A stretch of 64,000 nucleotides of DNA from Paenibacillus sp. FSL H8-0537 (GTDB taxonomy: Bacteria > Bacillota > Bacilli > Paenibacillales > Paenibacillaceae): positions 5,136,001-5,200,000 of the forward strand of contig NZ_CP150290.1 of assembly GCF_038051995.1 (NCBI RefSeq), written 5' to 3'. The translations under genes and the position numbers were made by a program. Below the pieces are notes generated by a model. That model was not told the origin of the DNA. It did no database searches and saw only the letters and a list, made by a program, of their open reading frames with translations. This document shows positions 55,607 through 63,528 of this stretch, piece after piece (the first letter of the stretch is position 1; each line of letters starts with the position of its first letter).

Positions 55607-57604
55607 TCACTCTACCTTGGTAGTTATTAAATTTCCGTTCTCGTCATAATAGTATCTAATCACTTGATTATCCGCCAATCTAATTTGAACTAATCTTCCA
55701 TTATCATCATATTGATAAGTTGTTAATTGTTGAATGATTATATCATCTATGGAGAGTGCACCCATCCCATGAATTCCCCAAAACAAATAGTAATTATCTT
55801 GATCCCCCGTTGTGAAGGTTACCGTTTTCATTCCTTTGGTGCCTGTGACATCATTCCATATAGTCCAGCCTTTCATTTCAGTATTATCCATTCCCCGGCC
55901 ACTAAAATAAAAATAACGATTATTATCATTAGGCTGCATATCTACTGCTTTATAAGCAAAGCTCACGGTGTAGGTCGTATTGCGCTGAAATTTCACTTTG
56001 TTAGTATCTGTACTTGCGAAGTCTTTTCCTCCTTGGGCTGTAGAATTACTTAAGAAGGCGGAGTATGACCCGCTGACTACTTTTGCAGGATCGCTAGTAA
56101 TTATTCCGGAAACCGGAAAAAAGTTAGTTGCGCTGTAAGCTTCTTGCTCAAAGGATTCACTAACTTTTTCAATTTTGATATCATCCAACGATAGAGCCCC
56201 GCCCTGATGTATCCCCCAGATTAAATAGTAGTTTGCTTTACTGCCTGTTGTGAACGTAACCGTCTTCTTACCTTTGTTTCCCGTAGAATCCTTCCAAGTC
56301 ATCCATCCCTTATCTTCCAAATTATCGGTGCTTCTAGCCAGAAAGTAGAAAAAACGATCGTTATCCGAAGCATTCATATCTATAGACTTATAGGAAAATG
56401 TCACTGTATACGTTGTATTTCCTTCAAACTTGAATTTATCAGAATCAGTATAGGAGAATTCTTTCCATACCTCACCTGTCTGGGATTCAAGATAAGCGGA
56501 ATATTGACCTGTAATCACTTTCGCTGGATCATTTGTAATGATGCCGCCATGACCCGCAGTAAAAATTGTATTAGTATAAGTACCGCTTTCAAAAGATTCA
56601 TTCATCTTAGTAATCTCTATATCATCTAGTGAAAGTGCTCCTCCTCTATAAATACCCCAAATTAAATAGTAATTTTCTTTGTTTCCCGTGGTAAACGTTA
56701 CTGTTTTACTCCCCTTATTCCCACTGACTTCGTTCCATGTTGTCCATCCCTTATCTTCTTTATTATCCGTACTCCTTGCCAGAAAATAAAAACTGCGCTC
56801 TGCTCCTGTTGCCTCCATATCAATCGACTTATAAGAAAAGGTGATTGTATATTTAGTGTTTTTTTCAAATTTGACTTTATTCGTGTCTGTGTATGAGAAC
56901 TCCTTCCAGTCTTCCGTCCGCTTTGAACTGAGATACGCTGAGTATTGTCCACTCACTACTTGGGCTGGATCATTTGTAATCACACCATCGCCTGCCAAAA
57001 AATTAGTGGAGGCAAAAGAACCGTTTTCGAAAGATTCACTGCCGGCAGAAGTGGTTTTTACAATCTGAATATCATCAATGGAAATTGCTCCTCCAGCGTG
57101 GATCCCCCATATTAAATAGTAATTCTCTTTATTTCCTGTTGTAAAAGTCATCGTTCTGATCCCGCTATTCCCGACTTCATCCGTCCAAGCGATATATCCT
57201 TTGTCCTCCTGAGTATCATTATCAGTGCTTCGAGCTAGAAAGTAGAAAAAGCGATTAGCATCGGAGGGGTTCATCTCGATTGATTTATAGGAGAAAGTAA
57301 CAGAATAGGCTGTATTCTTTTCAAATTTAATTTTACCGGAATTTGTATAATTAAATTCTTTCCAGACTTCTGACGGAGGAGAACTTAATAACGCTGAATA
57401 TCTTCCATTCACTACTTTTTGTGGGTCACTGGTAATCGTTCCATTAATCGGAATGTAGCTGGTGCCAGCATAAGCCCCACTTTCGAATGTTTCTTTAGGC
57501 GTGATAATATTTTCTGCTGCAAATGCTTTACTATGACTAATACTAAGCATAAAAATAAAAAAAACGGTCTGTAGCAAATAAATTAGTATTTTAGTTCTTT
57601 TCAA
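55607..57604 (-). CDS. Exported protein: four CBM-like repeats with C-terminal YD hairpin
   Basis: About 665 residues. Signal peptide (KRTKILIYLLQTVFFIFML, then SHSKAFAAE). Four repeats of about 140 residues follow, each with SFENGSFASTNF-like, SGQYSAYLSS-like, RSFYFLARSTDN-like and GALSLDDIEI-like segments, a jelly-roll binding pattern. The YD hairpin is at the C-terminal end (YQYDDNGRLVQIRLA, YYYDENGNLITTKVE), unlike the other members. The start is placed at TTG 57604 with AGGAG ten bases in front; the ATG at 57646 has no ribosome site. It heads the first unit of the cluster. Confidence 0.85.
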   Translation of the reverse strand: MKRTKILIYLLQTVFFIFMLSISHSKAFAAENIITPKETFESGAYAGTSYIPINGTITSDPQKVVNGRYSALLSSPPSEVWKEFNYTNSGKIKFEKNTAYSVTFSYKSIEMNPSDANRFFYFLARSTDNDTQEDKGYIAWTDEVGNSGIRTMTFTTGNKENYYLIWGIHAGGAISIDDIQIVKTTSAGSESFENGSFASTNFLAGDGVITNDPAQVVSGQYSAYLSSKRTEDWKEFSYTDTNKVKFEKNTKYTITFSYKSIDMEATGAERSFYFLARSTDNKEDKGWTTWNEVSGNKGSKTVTFTTGNKENYYLIWGIYRGGALSLDDIEITKMNESFESGTYTNTIFTAGHGGIITNDPAKVITGQYSAYLESQTGEVWKEFSYTDSDKFKFEGNTTYTVTFSYKSIDMNASDNDRFFYFLARSTDNLEDKGWMTWKDSTGNKGKKTVTFTTGSKANYYLIWGIHQGGALSLDDIKIEKVSESFEQEAYSATNFFPVSGIITSDPAKVVSGSYSAFLSNSTAQGGKDFASTDTNKVKFQRNTTYTVSFAYKAVDMQPNDNNRYFYFSGRGMDNTEMKGWTIWNDVTGTKGMKTVTFTTGDQDNYYLFWGIHGMGALSIDDIIIQQLTTYQYDDNGRLVQIRLADNQVIRYYYDENGNLITTKVE

Positions 57605-57742
57605 TACGTTCACACTCCTGAGGTTATTTAGGTAATCTGAGGACAATTAGCAGATACCACATTATTACTGTTTTGAATTTCAAACTCTTTGGGGTGCCAT
57701 ATATAAGCGCCCTAACTTATGGAAACAATAACTTCCTCAACA

Positions 57743-57807
57743 ATCATAAGTCACCATCTCATCTTTTGAAACGGTGGTATTTTGTCGATTAATAAGTTTA
57801 TTTGTCG
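57743..57807 (-). promoter_or_regulatory. Promoter with tandem 0A-like boxes for the first cluster gene
   Basis: -10 TATGAT at 57743-57748; TTTGTCGATT at 57781-57790 and again at 57801-57810, TGTCG cores 20 bp apart and the nearer 35 bp from the -10. The rest of the 57605-58032 gap is AT-rich with only the repeat element at its right end. Confidence 0.55.
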
Positions 57808-57968
57808 ATTATTGACCTATATTGTCAACTAAAACAAAAAAACAATTTAATTACACAATATTATTAAATGATTTAAGAGTTAATGCGAAAAGTCCCCAAC
57901 TTTCTAATAAATTATTATAGCTACATAGGTAGATGACGGATTGTTATATGAAGTGCGACACATAAAAA

Positions 57969-58036
57969 TGGCCCATGACCGATTCGAGTGTAAAATGAAG
58001 TTCCACACTCCTCCTACACAGGAGAATCAGCCATGA
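57969..58036. repeat. Roughly 70-bp intergenic element, copy 3, joined to IS30 stub
   Basis: GCCCATGACCGATTC, CTCCTACACAGGAGAATCAGCC and ATGAG line up with copies 1 and 2. Here the terminal ATG is the start of an IS30-type transposase frame, suggesting the element is the leader of that IS. Confidence 0.55.
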
Positions 58037-58185
58037 GTTACCAATATTTTACTACAAGAGAGAGAAGTCAGCTAGAAGTACTCCATCAATTGGGATGGTT
58101 CGCTAGAGCGATTACACGTAAGCTTGGGCGTCATCACTCCAACCTATCCCGCAAGCTCAAACGTCAAGGAACAGAAGAGCCATAG
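58033..58185 (+). mobile_element. IS30-family transposase remnant (N-terminal 50 residues)
   Basis: The frame reads MSYQYFTTRERSQLEVLHQL, then GWFARAITRKLGRHHSNLSR and KLKRQG before a stop. This is the N-terminal helix-turn-helix of IS30-type transposases, which are normally over 300 residues; the DDE domain is missing. No intact inverted repeats were found, so it is a dead fragment. Confidence 0.8.
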
Positions 58186-58302
58186 CTAACCCCTCAATTA
58201 TAAAGATTCACTTCTAAAATCGGCTCATAACTTCATATTAGAATAACTCGACGTAATAACCGCAGCGTTCCCTTCTTCCTTCAACACATGCTAATAACTC
58301 TT

Positions 58303-58524
58303 TCAGCGATTTTTCGGGCTGCCCAATTCATGATTCAATTTATTCACCGTTTCCTCCCAAGTTCGTTCCATCCTCATATTATATAAAGGTTCAACTTTAC
58401 AATCGGATGGCAAATAAATAGCAGGACCAAATCTTTTGCCAAAACGGCTTAAATCCTTACGCAGTCGATTTTGCAAACGTTCATCCTCTAAGAGTGTGTA
58501 CCTAGGTCCATTTCCAAACCTCAT
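58303..58524 (-). CDS. Short unknown protein
   Basis: A 73-residue charged protein, MRFGNGPRYTLLEDERLQNR to LNHELGSPKNR. It has no clear ribosome site at its ATG and begins 27 bases after the preceding gene, so it may be a fragment of a longer lost gene. The RFGNGPRYTLLED run looks like part of a toxin-tip domain rather than a complete protein, but I do not recognise it. Confidence 0.4.
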   Translation of the reverse strand: MRFGNGPRYTLLEDERLQNRLRKDLSRFGKRFGPAIYLPSDCKVEPLYNMRMERTWEETVNKLNHELGSPKNR

Positions 58525-58550
58525 ATAGTGGTTGATTGAACAACTTCAAA

Positions 58551-58835
58551 TTATATCTCTTCACTAAATGGCAGAGGTATCAAGTCCTTCTTCTCTTTTT
58601 TCCACCAAAATGAGTTTACCCCATAATAAATATCATTCGCCCATTCTTCAGGCAGCATATGAAACAACAAGCTATCATCATCGAACCTATTCCCTACCCA
58701 ATGTCTATTTACCCGACCCAAGGCCTCATTATATGAAATATTAAATAGTTTTACCATTTCATTAATGACTTCATCACAGTACTGTTCAGCATTATTTGAA
58801 ACCTGAAAATGATACTTGTTCAAAGTTCTATCCAC
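58551..58835 (-). CDS. Short unknown protein, possible immunity type
   Basis: A 94-residue helical protein with AEQYCDEVINEMVKLFNISY, EALGRVNRHWVG and LFHMLPEEWANDIYYG. The start is GTG 58835 directly after AAGGAGA, or a TTG at 58823. It is acidic and soluble. It sits in a row of short minus-strand genes next to an RHS cluster, which is the usual place for orphan immunity genes. Not assigned to a family. Confidence 0.55.
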   Translation of the reverse strand: MDRTLNKYHFQVSNNAEQYCDEVINEMVKLFNISYNEALGRVNRHWVGNRFDDDSLLFHMLPEEWANDIYYGVNSFWWKKEKKDLIPLPFSEEI

Positions 58836-59047
58836 TCTCCTTCACCAAAGCCTTAGACACAGAGAACCTAGCAGCAGATAAATTGACCTAACCAAATTTG
58901 AGGGAAACGACATTTAAAAAAGTAAATGGGCTAAACGTATGGTCAGCAGACTTGAGAAAAGTCGTAAAAAGCAGGAACGCCGTATTCACCAAATTTTTCT
59001 GATCTCCCAGGCTTTAGTAGCCTCACGATCATGTAGGACCTTTATTT

Positions 59048-59527
59048 TTAAGGTTCTTTTCTAACCGAAATTCCATTATCTAAGAAATAAATGAGGATGG
59101 TTGAGCCCGAAGCAAATAAAATTTCATGAGATATTGTCTTTTCATCCACAATGAGCAACTCGTGGTATCCCCAGTCATCCATGCCTCTATTTCCGATTTC
59201 CTCTACAACAACATCTATATTCAATTTCTTAATTTGATTATATTCAATGGTCCATAGTTCAGTATCTTTTGTTACGGTAATAAATAATTGAATGGGATTG
59301 GGATCTCCATAATGATTGTGAATGATTTTATACTCTTTCAACCTATAGTCATGAAAATCAATGGTTAGAAAATGCTCAAACACTTCCCTAGGCAGTCTTT
59401 TTTCTAGTTTCATGTATTCAAAAAGATACTGTCTAGTGTTGTCTTTCCACTCTATTTTCGCAAGTTTTTTTGCTTCGATATTACCTGAATTAATCGCTGT
59501 CCATAAGCTGTCTTTGAAATATCTCAT
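59048..59527 (-). CDS. DUF4085-like protein, possible immunity type
   Basis: A 159-residue soluble protein starting MRYFKDSLWTAINSG and ending with HEILFASGSTILIYF. These two ends resemble DUF4085 proteins of Bacillus, though the middle is more diverged. The C-terminal beta-hairpin with ASGSTILI is common in small proteins that accompany polymorphic toxins. No membrane segment. The function is not known. Confidence 0.6.
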   Translation of the reverse strand: MRYFKDSLWTAINSGNIEAKKLAKIEWKDNTRQYLFEYMKLEKRLPREVFEHFLTIDFHDYRLKEYKIIHNHYGDPNPIQLFITVTKDTELWTIEYNQIKKLNIDVVVEEIGNRGMDDWGYHELLIVDEKTISHEILFASGSTILIYFLDNGISVRKEP

Positions 59528-59642
59528 ATATACCCTACCTTAGTTAAGTTCTAATTTTAATAAGCCTCGTGAATTAAACTGTCCTCGAAAGTGTCTAGGA
59601 TGGAAAACCGCACGCGAAGCTTTTATGGTTGAGGCATCGTAC

Positions 59643-60149
59643 TTAGCTTGACACTTCTATAGGAATAACTATTTTACTTTTTACAAATACATGGACGAGA
59701 TATTTTGAGTTGTCCTCTATTTGTACATATCCTGGAGCTAAAGAAAATACTTTTCTTTCTTCATCCATTATCACTAGTATCCTATCACTATCATTATAAA
59801 TTTTTTCACTACTTAAAATTACGATTTCTTTACTTTGATAACCAATTATAAACGAATCTACAAAAAGATTAGAAAATTGTATAGCAGTTAGTAATCCAAA
59901 CCAAAATCCACAGACGTAAATTCCAACAAATATTATATTTCTCAGTTTAATTAAGTTAGATTTAATCTCTTTCCACATTGCAAAAAAAAGTTCAAAAAAT
60001 AATATATAGCAGCCCACAAAGTGAGTTGCTATCTTGAAACTCATGATATTTCGCTCAAATCTATCGTACATTAGAAAGATTATACTAATCATAATGATAA
60101 CAACGCAGAAAACTAAGATTCTCATCCATTTCAATCTTAATTTTTTCAT
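59643..60149 (-). CDS. Membrane protein of unknown function
   Basis: 168 residues with three hydrophobic helices (about 10-28, 42-58, 73-92) and a soluble C-terminal half of about 70 residues (SKEIVILSSEKIYNDSDRIL to VIPIEVSS). ATG 60149 behind AAAGGAG. Very AT-rich codons. Not recognised; by context it may belong to an immunity array. Confidence 0.6.
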   Translation of the reverse strand: MKKLRLKWMRILVFCVVIIMISIIFLMYDRFERNIMSFKIATHFVGCYILFFELFFAMWKEIKSNLIKLRNIIFVGIYVCGFWFGLLTAIQFSNLFVDSFIIGYQSKEIVILSSEKIYNDSDRILVIMDEERKVFSLAPGYVQIEDNSKYLVHVFVKSKIVIPIEVSS

Positions 60150-60262
60150 GGATCTCCTTTCTTAAATGAAGCTAGTTTAAGTCTCCGAAGTAAGCAAGAA
60201 ACCACATGTATATTCTGAACTGTAACCCGTAAGATGGACACTTTAAAAATATTTAATCAATA

Positions 60263-60598
60263 CTAAAGAATTTCAAAATCAAAGGATTTACAGTGAAACG
60301 AAAATAATTCATATTCTTCTTCTTTTACTCTGTATTTTAAACCTTCTAATTGATGATCCGAAATATCAAGTATATTTATTTCTAAATCAACTATCCCCCA
60401 AACATCACCTACTTTTAAATCCTTTATATTAGTAAAAGTAATTACTAACTTTTGATCACCCTCGTAAAATGGGTAGTCACATAAAGTAATTATCAAAATA
60501 TCCTCTTCGTCCTTACCCACATTGAAATTCCGTGCTAAATGAAATGATTGTAAATAGCGAAATGCAGCTTGTCTCAGATTAAAGTCTGAAATTTTCAT
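60263..60598 (-). CDS. Short unknown protein, possible immunity type
   Basis: A 111-residue soluble protein, MKISDFNLRQAAFRYLQSFH to FHCKSFDFEIL. The pattern of a helix followed by many beta strands and a C-terminal FHCKSFDFEIL hairpin is common among small beta-rich immunity proteins. Family not recognised. Ribosome site GGAGGG precedes the ATG at 60598. Confidence 0.6.
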   Translation of the reverse strand: MKISDFNLRQAAFRYLQSFHLARNFNVGKDEEDILIITLCDYPFYEGDQKLVITFTNIKDLKVGDVWGIVDLEINILDISDHQLEGLKYRVKEEEYELFSFHCKSFDFEIL

Positions 60599-60731
60599 GA
60601 ATTATACATTCCCTCCACATGATTTTATCTGGTTTAGCAATCATTATATGGATACTGAAAGGACTGTTCAATCTTTTGAATTCGAAACAAAAAATAATTT
60701 TTGTATTTTCCAACTAAATGTGTCCGAAGAT

Positions 60732-61244
60732 TTATGCAACACTAGTGATTACTTTTATCAAGTCATAATCATAAATATTGAAATAGCTTTTGGGCGTAAA
60801 GTATTTTCTAAAGGATGCTCTTTTTAGAGGATATACGATTTCCCATTCATCTACATTTAGATTGGCATATCGAACTTTGGTTTCCTTATCTTTTTCAAAA
60901 CTTTCGACGTTACCTATTAATAAAAATCTATTTTCTAATTCATACCATCTAAAATCAAACTCCTTTTCGGATAAAAATTTGTTTGGGCTATTCCTAGACA
61001 CTCTCATAGCAAGGTTCTCTTCTAAATGTGAATTAATGTTTGTTTTTGCAATCCAACCTGTATCAAGTACATATTTAGATTCCGTAACAGAAATATATTC
61101 TCCTTGGTTTAGCTTTTGTTGTGCTTCGACGAGTTTAACCGCAAATTTTATAGGAATAAAGTTCAGCAACATTGGAGTTATTACTACAAATAACGAAAAA
61201 GAGATTACTATTTTCTTCACACTACCAACCTTATTCAGCATCAT
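60732..61244 (-). CDS. Membrane-anchored unknown protein
   Basis: 170 residues with a single N-terminal helix (VKKIVISFSLFVVITPMLLN) and an outside domain of about 135 residues (KLVEAQQKLNQGEYISVTES, FRWYELENRFLLIGNV). It could be a signal anchor or an uncleaved signal peptide. ATG 61244 behind AAGG. Not recognised. Confidence 0.6.
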   Translation of the reverse strand: MMLNKVGSVKKIVISFSLFVVITPMLLNFIPIKFAVKLVEAQQKLNQGEYISVTESKYVLDTGWIAKTNINSHLEENLAMRVSRNSPNKFLSEKEFDFRWYELENRFLLIGNVESFEKDKETKVRYANLNVDEWEIVYPLKRASFRKYFTPKSYFNIYDYDLIKVITSVA

Positions 61245-61385
61245 TTACATCATCCTTATCTTGTAAACTTCAACAATTCCGCTCCACTTGCAGCTTCAGG
61301 GTATCCCCAATCCTTAGAAAAAGCTTTCTACACAAAAAGAAACCACTTGGAGTTTTCACACCCACAAGTAGTATCATTATATGTT

Positions 61386-61616
61386 TTAGATTCCTTTAAG
61401 TCCTCCTATCAACGTAATTATTACCATTATTATAGAAAATACTACTGTCATATATCCGCTTATTTTAAATCGCTTTATCATTGCTTTTGTTGCTTTCTTT
61501 TGATTCTTGAAACTTGATGTTGTTCTAATCATAAACTCAGTATAAAGTATATTTAGCACACCAAACCCACCAAATACCAACAAAAAAAATATACTCATAA
61601 CTATTCGATCTGTCAT
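61386..61616 (-). CDS. Small two-helix membrane protein
   Basis: 76 residues, two long hydrophobic helices (about 5-27 and 50-73) joined by a basic loop (FKNQKKATKAMIKRFK). Similar in style to the small membrane protein next to the RHS gene but without clear sequence identity. ATG 61616 behind AAGGAGCG. Function unknown. Confidence 0.55.
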   Translation of the reverse strand: MTDRIVMSIFFLLVFGGFGVLNILYTEFMIRTTSSFKNQKKATKAMIKRFKISGYMTVVFSIIMVIITLIGGLKGI

Positions 61617-61737
61617 TTATTCGCTCCTTAGAGATAATACAAAGGCGTGCTTGGCTCTACTAAATTTAAGGATAATAAAACGCTTTTATCAAATAAATTG
61701 TTACACTCGCATGTGGTGAAACAAATTCAATTAAATA

Positions 61738-62361
61738 TCAAAAATACCTTTCACCCAGCTCAGCATCTTTTATATGGGCTATCCTCTTCATTTCGAAATA
61801 TGTTCCACCATCATCATACATGATTAAAGTATTATCATCTTTTATATAAAACAATGTTCCACCATCATCATACATGATTAAAGTATTATCATCTTTTATA
61901 TAAAACAATGTTCCAATATCTGTAACATAATTACCGACGCTATTTAGAACGTGAACAAAGACAAAATAATCGCCGTTTATCCCTATTTCGTTTAGTGGCG
62001 GCATATATGCGATGTATTGCATACTAGGATCGCGAATCGGAATAATGGCTATTGAGTAATTAGGATTTTCTATTATTTCCTTACCATCTAATATTACTTT
62101 ATCCTCGGAATAAATTATTTTTTTTCCAACCTCTTGTTGTACCACATCTAGGTCAGGAGGAAATCTTTCATTTGTAGCTGCAACTTTACGAATTTCCCAT
62201 TCACCATAAAATAATTTATATGCAGTATCATTAAATTTGGGAGTCCCTATCCCTGTACTTTCCTGGGTCTGTTCCTTATATTCTGAACATGAGGTAATAC
62301 TCGAAAATGAAAAAATCAACAATACTGCTAACGTAATTATGCTAAAAATATTCTTCTGCAT
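61738..62361 (-). CDS. Lipoprotein of unknown function with an exact tandem duplication
   Basis: 207 residues. Lipobox SITSC at about 21-25 after a hydrophobic signal segment. The body is a small beta-rich domain (YKLFYGEWEIRKVAATN, KVILDGKEIIENPNYSI). Near the C-terminus an 18-residue unit (GTLFYIKDDNTLIMYDDG) is present twice in a row, encoded by a perfect 54-bp DNA duplication. A related protein without the second copy would be about 189 residues. Start ATG 62361 behind AAGGTAAGG. Confidence 0.7.
   Translation of the reverse strand: MQKNIFSIITLAVLLIFSFSSITSCSEYKEQTQESTGIGTPKFNDTAYKLFYGEWEIRKVAATNERFPPDLDVVQQEVGKKIIYSEDKVILDGKEIIENPNYSIAIIPIRDPSMQYIAYMPPLNEIGINGDYFVFVHVLNSVGNYVTDIGTLFYIKDDNTLIMYDDGGTLFYIKDDNTLIMYDDGGTYFEMKRIAHIKDAELGERYF
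61802..61909. repeat. Perfect 54-bp tandem duplication in the lipoprotein gene
   Basis: Two identical 54-bp units (61802-61855, 61856-61909) keep the frame. Identity with no changes suggests a recent event. Confidence 0.95.
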
Positions 62362-62425
62362 TTACCTTACCTTATCCTTTCTATTACTTAATAGAGTGCA
62401 CATTCACATGTGGCAATTCCTTAGT

Positions 62426-63004
62426 TCAATTTTTATTACCGTTATCTATAATTTCACCAGTCTTAGGATCAACTATTGCCCAGTATTTTTTATTATTACT
62501 TGAATCAATGAATTGGACACTCCAAACTTGGTACTTACCTAAATAGAAATTATAAGTTTGGCAAATAATTGTATCATAATTTAAATTCTTAATATTATTA
62601 CCAGCTTTCAAGGCGTTATCGATAGCGACATTACTATCTACTGTCCAACTATCTATGTCAAGCTCTCCGGGATCTAGCTTACTGTCATCTCCTAAAACCC
62701 TCATATCCTTTATTTTTTTCTCTTTTGTATTAATCTGAATTTGTGCAACAGTAGGATCATCACCTGTTTCTCTATTAGAGTATGTTAAGTTGACTTCACC
62801 AACCATATTTTTGTCTAATATCATGAATATTTTACCCACTTGATAGTTTTCGCCTAGTGTAATAATTTGAGAATCAGAGTAATTTTTCAATTGGAAGGCG
62901 GTGTTTAATCCCCCCGGTAACTCTGAATTTAATTGATAATTTGCTCTTCCACAGGATGTCAACAAACAAACAAGTAAAAGTACAATAGAGCTTCGATAGT
63001 TCAT
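62426..63004 (-). CDS. Lipoprotein with PepSY-like C-terminal half
   Basis: 192 residues, lipobox LLTSC at about 14-18. Residues 45-100 resemble one beta domain; the C-terminal half (VAIDNALKAGNNIKNLNYDT to KKYWAIVDPKTGEIIDNG) has the helix-strand pattern and closing VDPKTGEII of PepSY-type domains. Such proteins often interact with peptidases or with substrates at the outer face. ATG 63004. Exact role unknown. Confidence 0.65.
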   Translation of the reverse strand: MNYRSSIVLLLVCLLTSCGRANYQLNSELPGGLNTAFQLKNYSDSQIITLGENYQVGKIFMILDKNMVGEVNLTYSNRETGDDPTVAQIQINTKEKKIKDMRVLGDDSKLDPGELDIDSWTVDSNVAIDNALKAGNNIKNLNYDTIICQTYNFYLGKYQVWSVQFIDSSNNKKYWAIVDPKTGEIIDNGNKN

Positions 63005-63065
63005 TGATTTATCACCCTAAATCTTCCATCGAAAATGGTATTATACGAATGAATCACATATTAAT

Positions 63066-63526
63066 TCAAATCGTCTCTAGCTCTGTAAACAAACAATTAA
63101 ATAACTTGGCTTGGCCAAACGGCAATAATTCGGTTTCAACATCTGGAACAATTCTATTGCAAAGTTCATGCGAAAGCTTCTTTTTGTTTAGCCTTTTCAT
63201 CAGACCATCAAGTATGCTTTCTACATAAACCATCTCTTCCATTTTTATAACTTCGTTAGAAAAAATCCATTTACCATCGACTATACTCGTTTCACGAAAA
63301 CAGCAAAAATAAACTTCTGTCAACGCACTCACATATAGGTCCAAATCAATTCTTTTACCCCCTAAAGATTTTATTAAAATGATATCATCATCAAGTATAT
63401 TTTGATTTTTCGAAATTAATATTTTGAATTGAATACAGTTATATTCATCTAAATTAGTGTAATTGATAGCAGGATATTGAGGAAAAAATCATATATTTCT
63501 TTAAAAAATCTATCCAACTGGTTCAC
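63066..63526 (-). pseudogene. Frameshifted short unknown gene
   Basis: From GTG 63526 (two bases after the stop of the HEAT gene, as in an operon) the frame reads NQLDRFFKEIYDFF and then meets a run of six A on the plus strand (63483-63488). One more base in that run would continue smoothly into PQYPAINYTNLDEYNCIQFK and on to IDLDLYVSALTEVYFCCF, the frame that ends at 63066. So the gene is broken by a one-base loss, or the base was miscalled. The whole would be about 153 residues, soluble, not recognised. Confidence 0.65.
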
Positions 63527-63528
63527 CT

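Noticed and set aside
51918..58036. CRISPR array from the repeated intergenic blocks
   Set aside because: Only three diverged copies kilobases apart, no regular spacers and no cas genes.
58890..59070. Plus-strand frame KRMVSRLEKSRKKQERRI, possibly a transposase C-terminus
   Set aside because: Less AT-rich than its surroundings and suggestive, but too short and without a family motif I can name.
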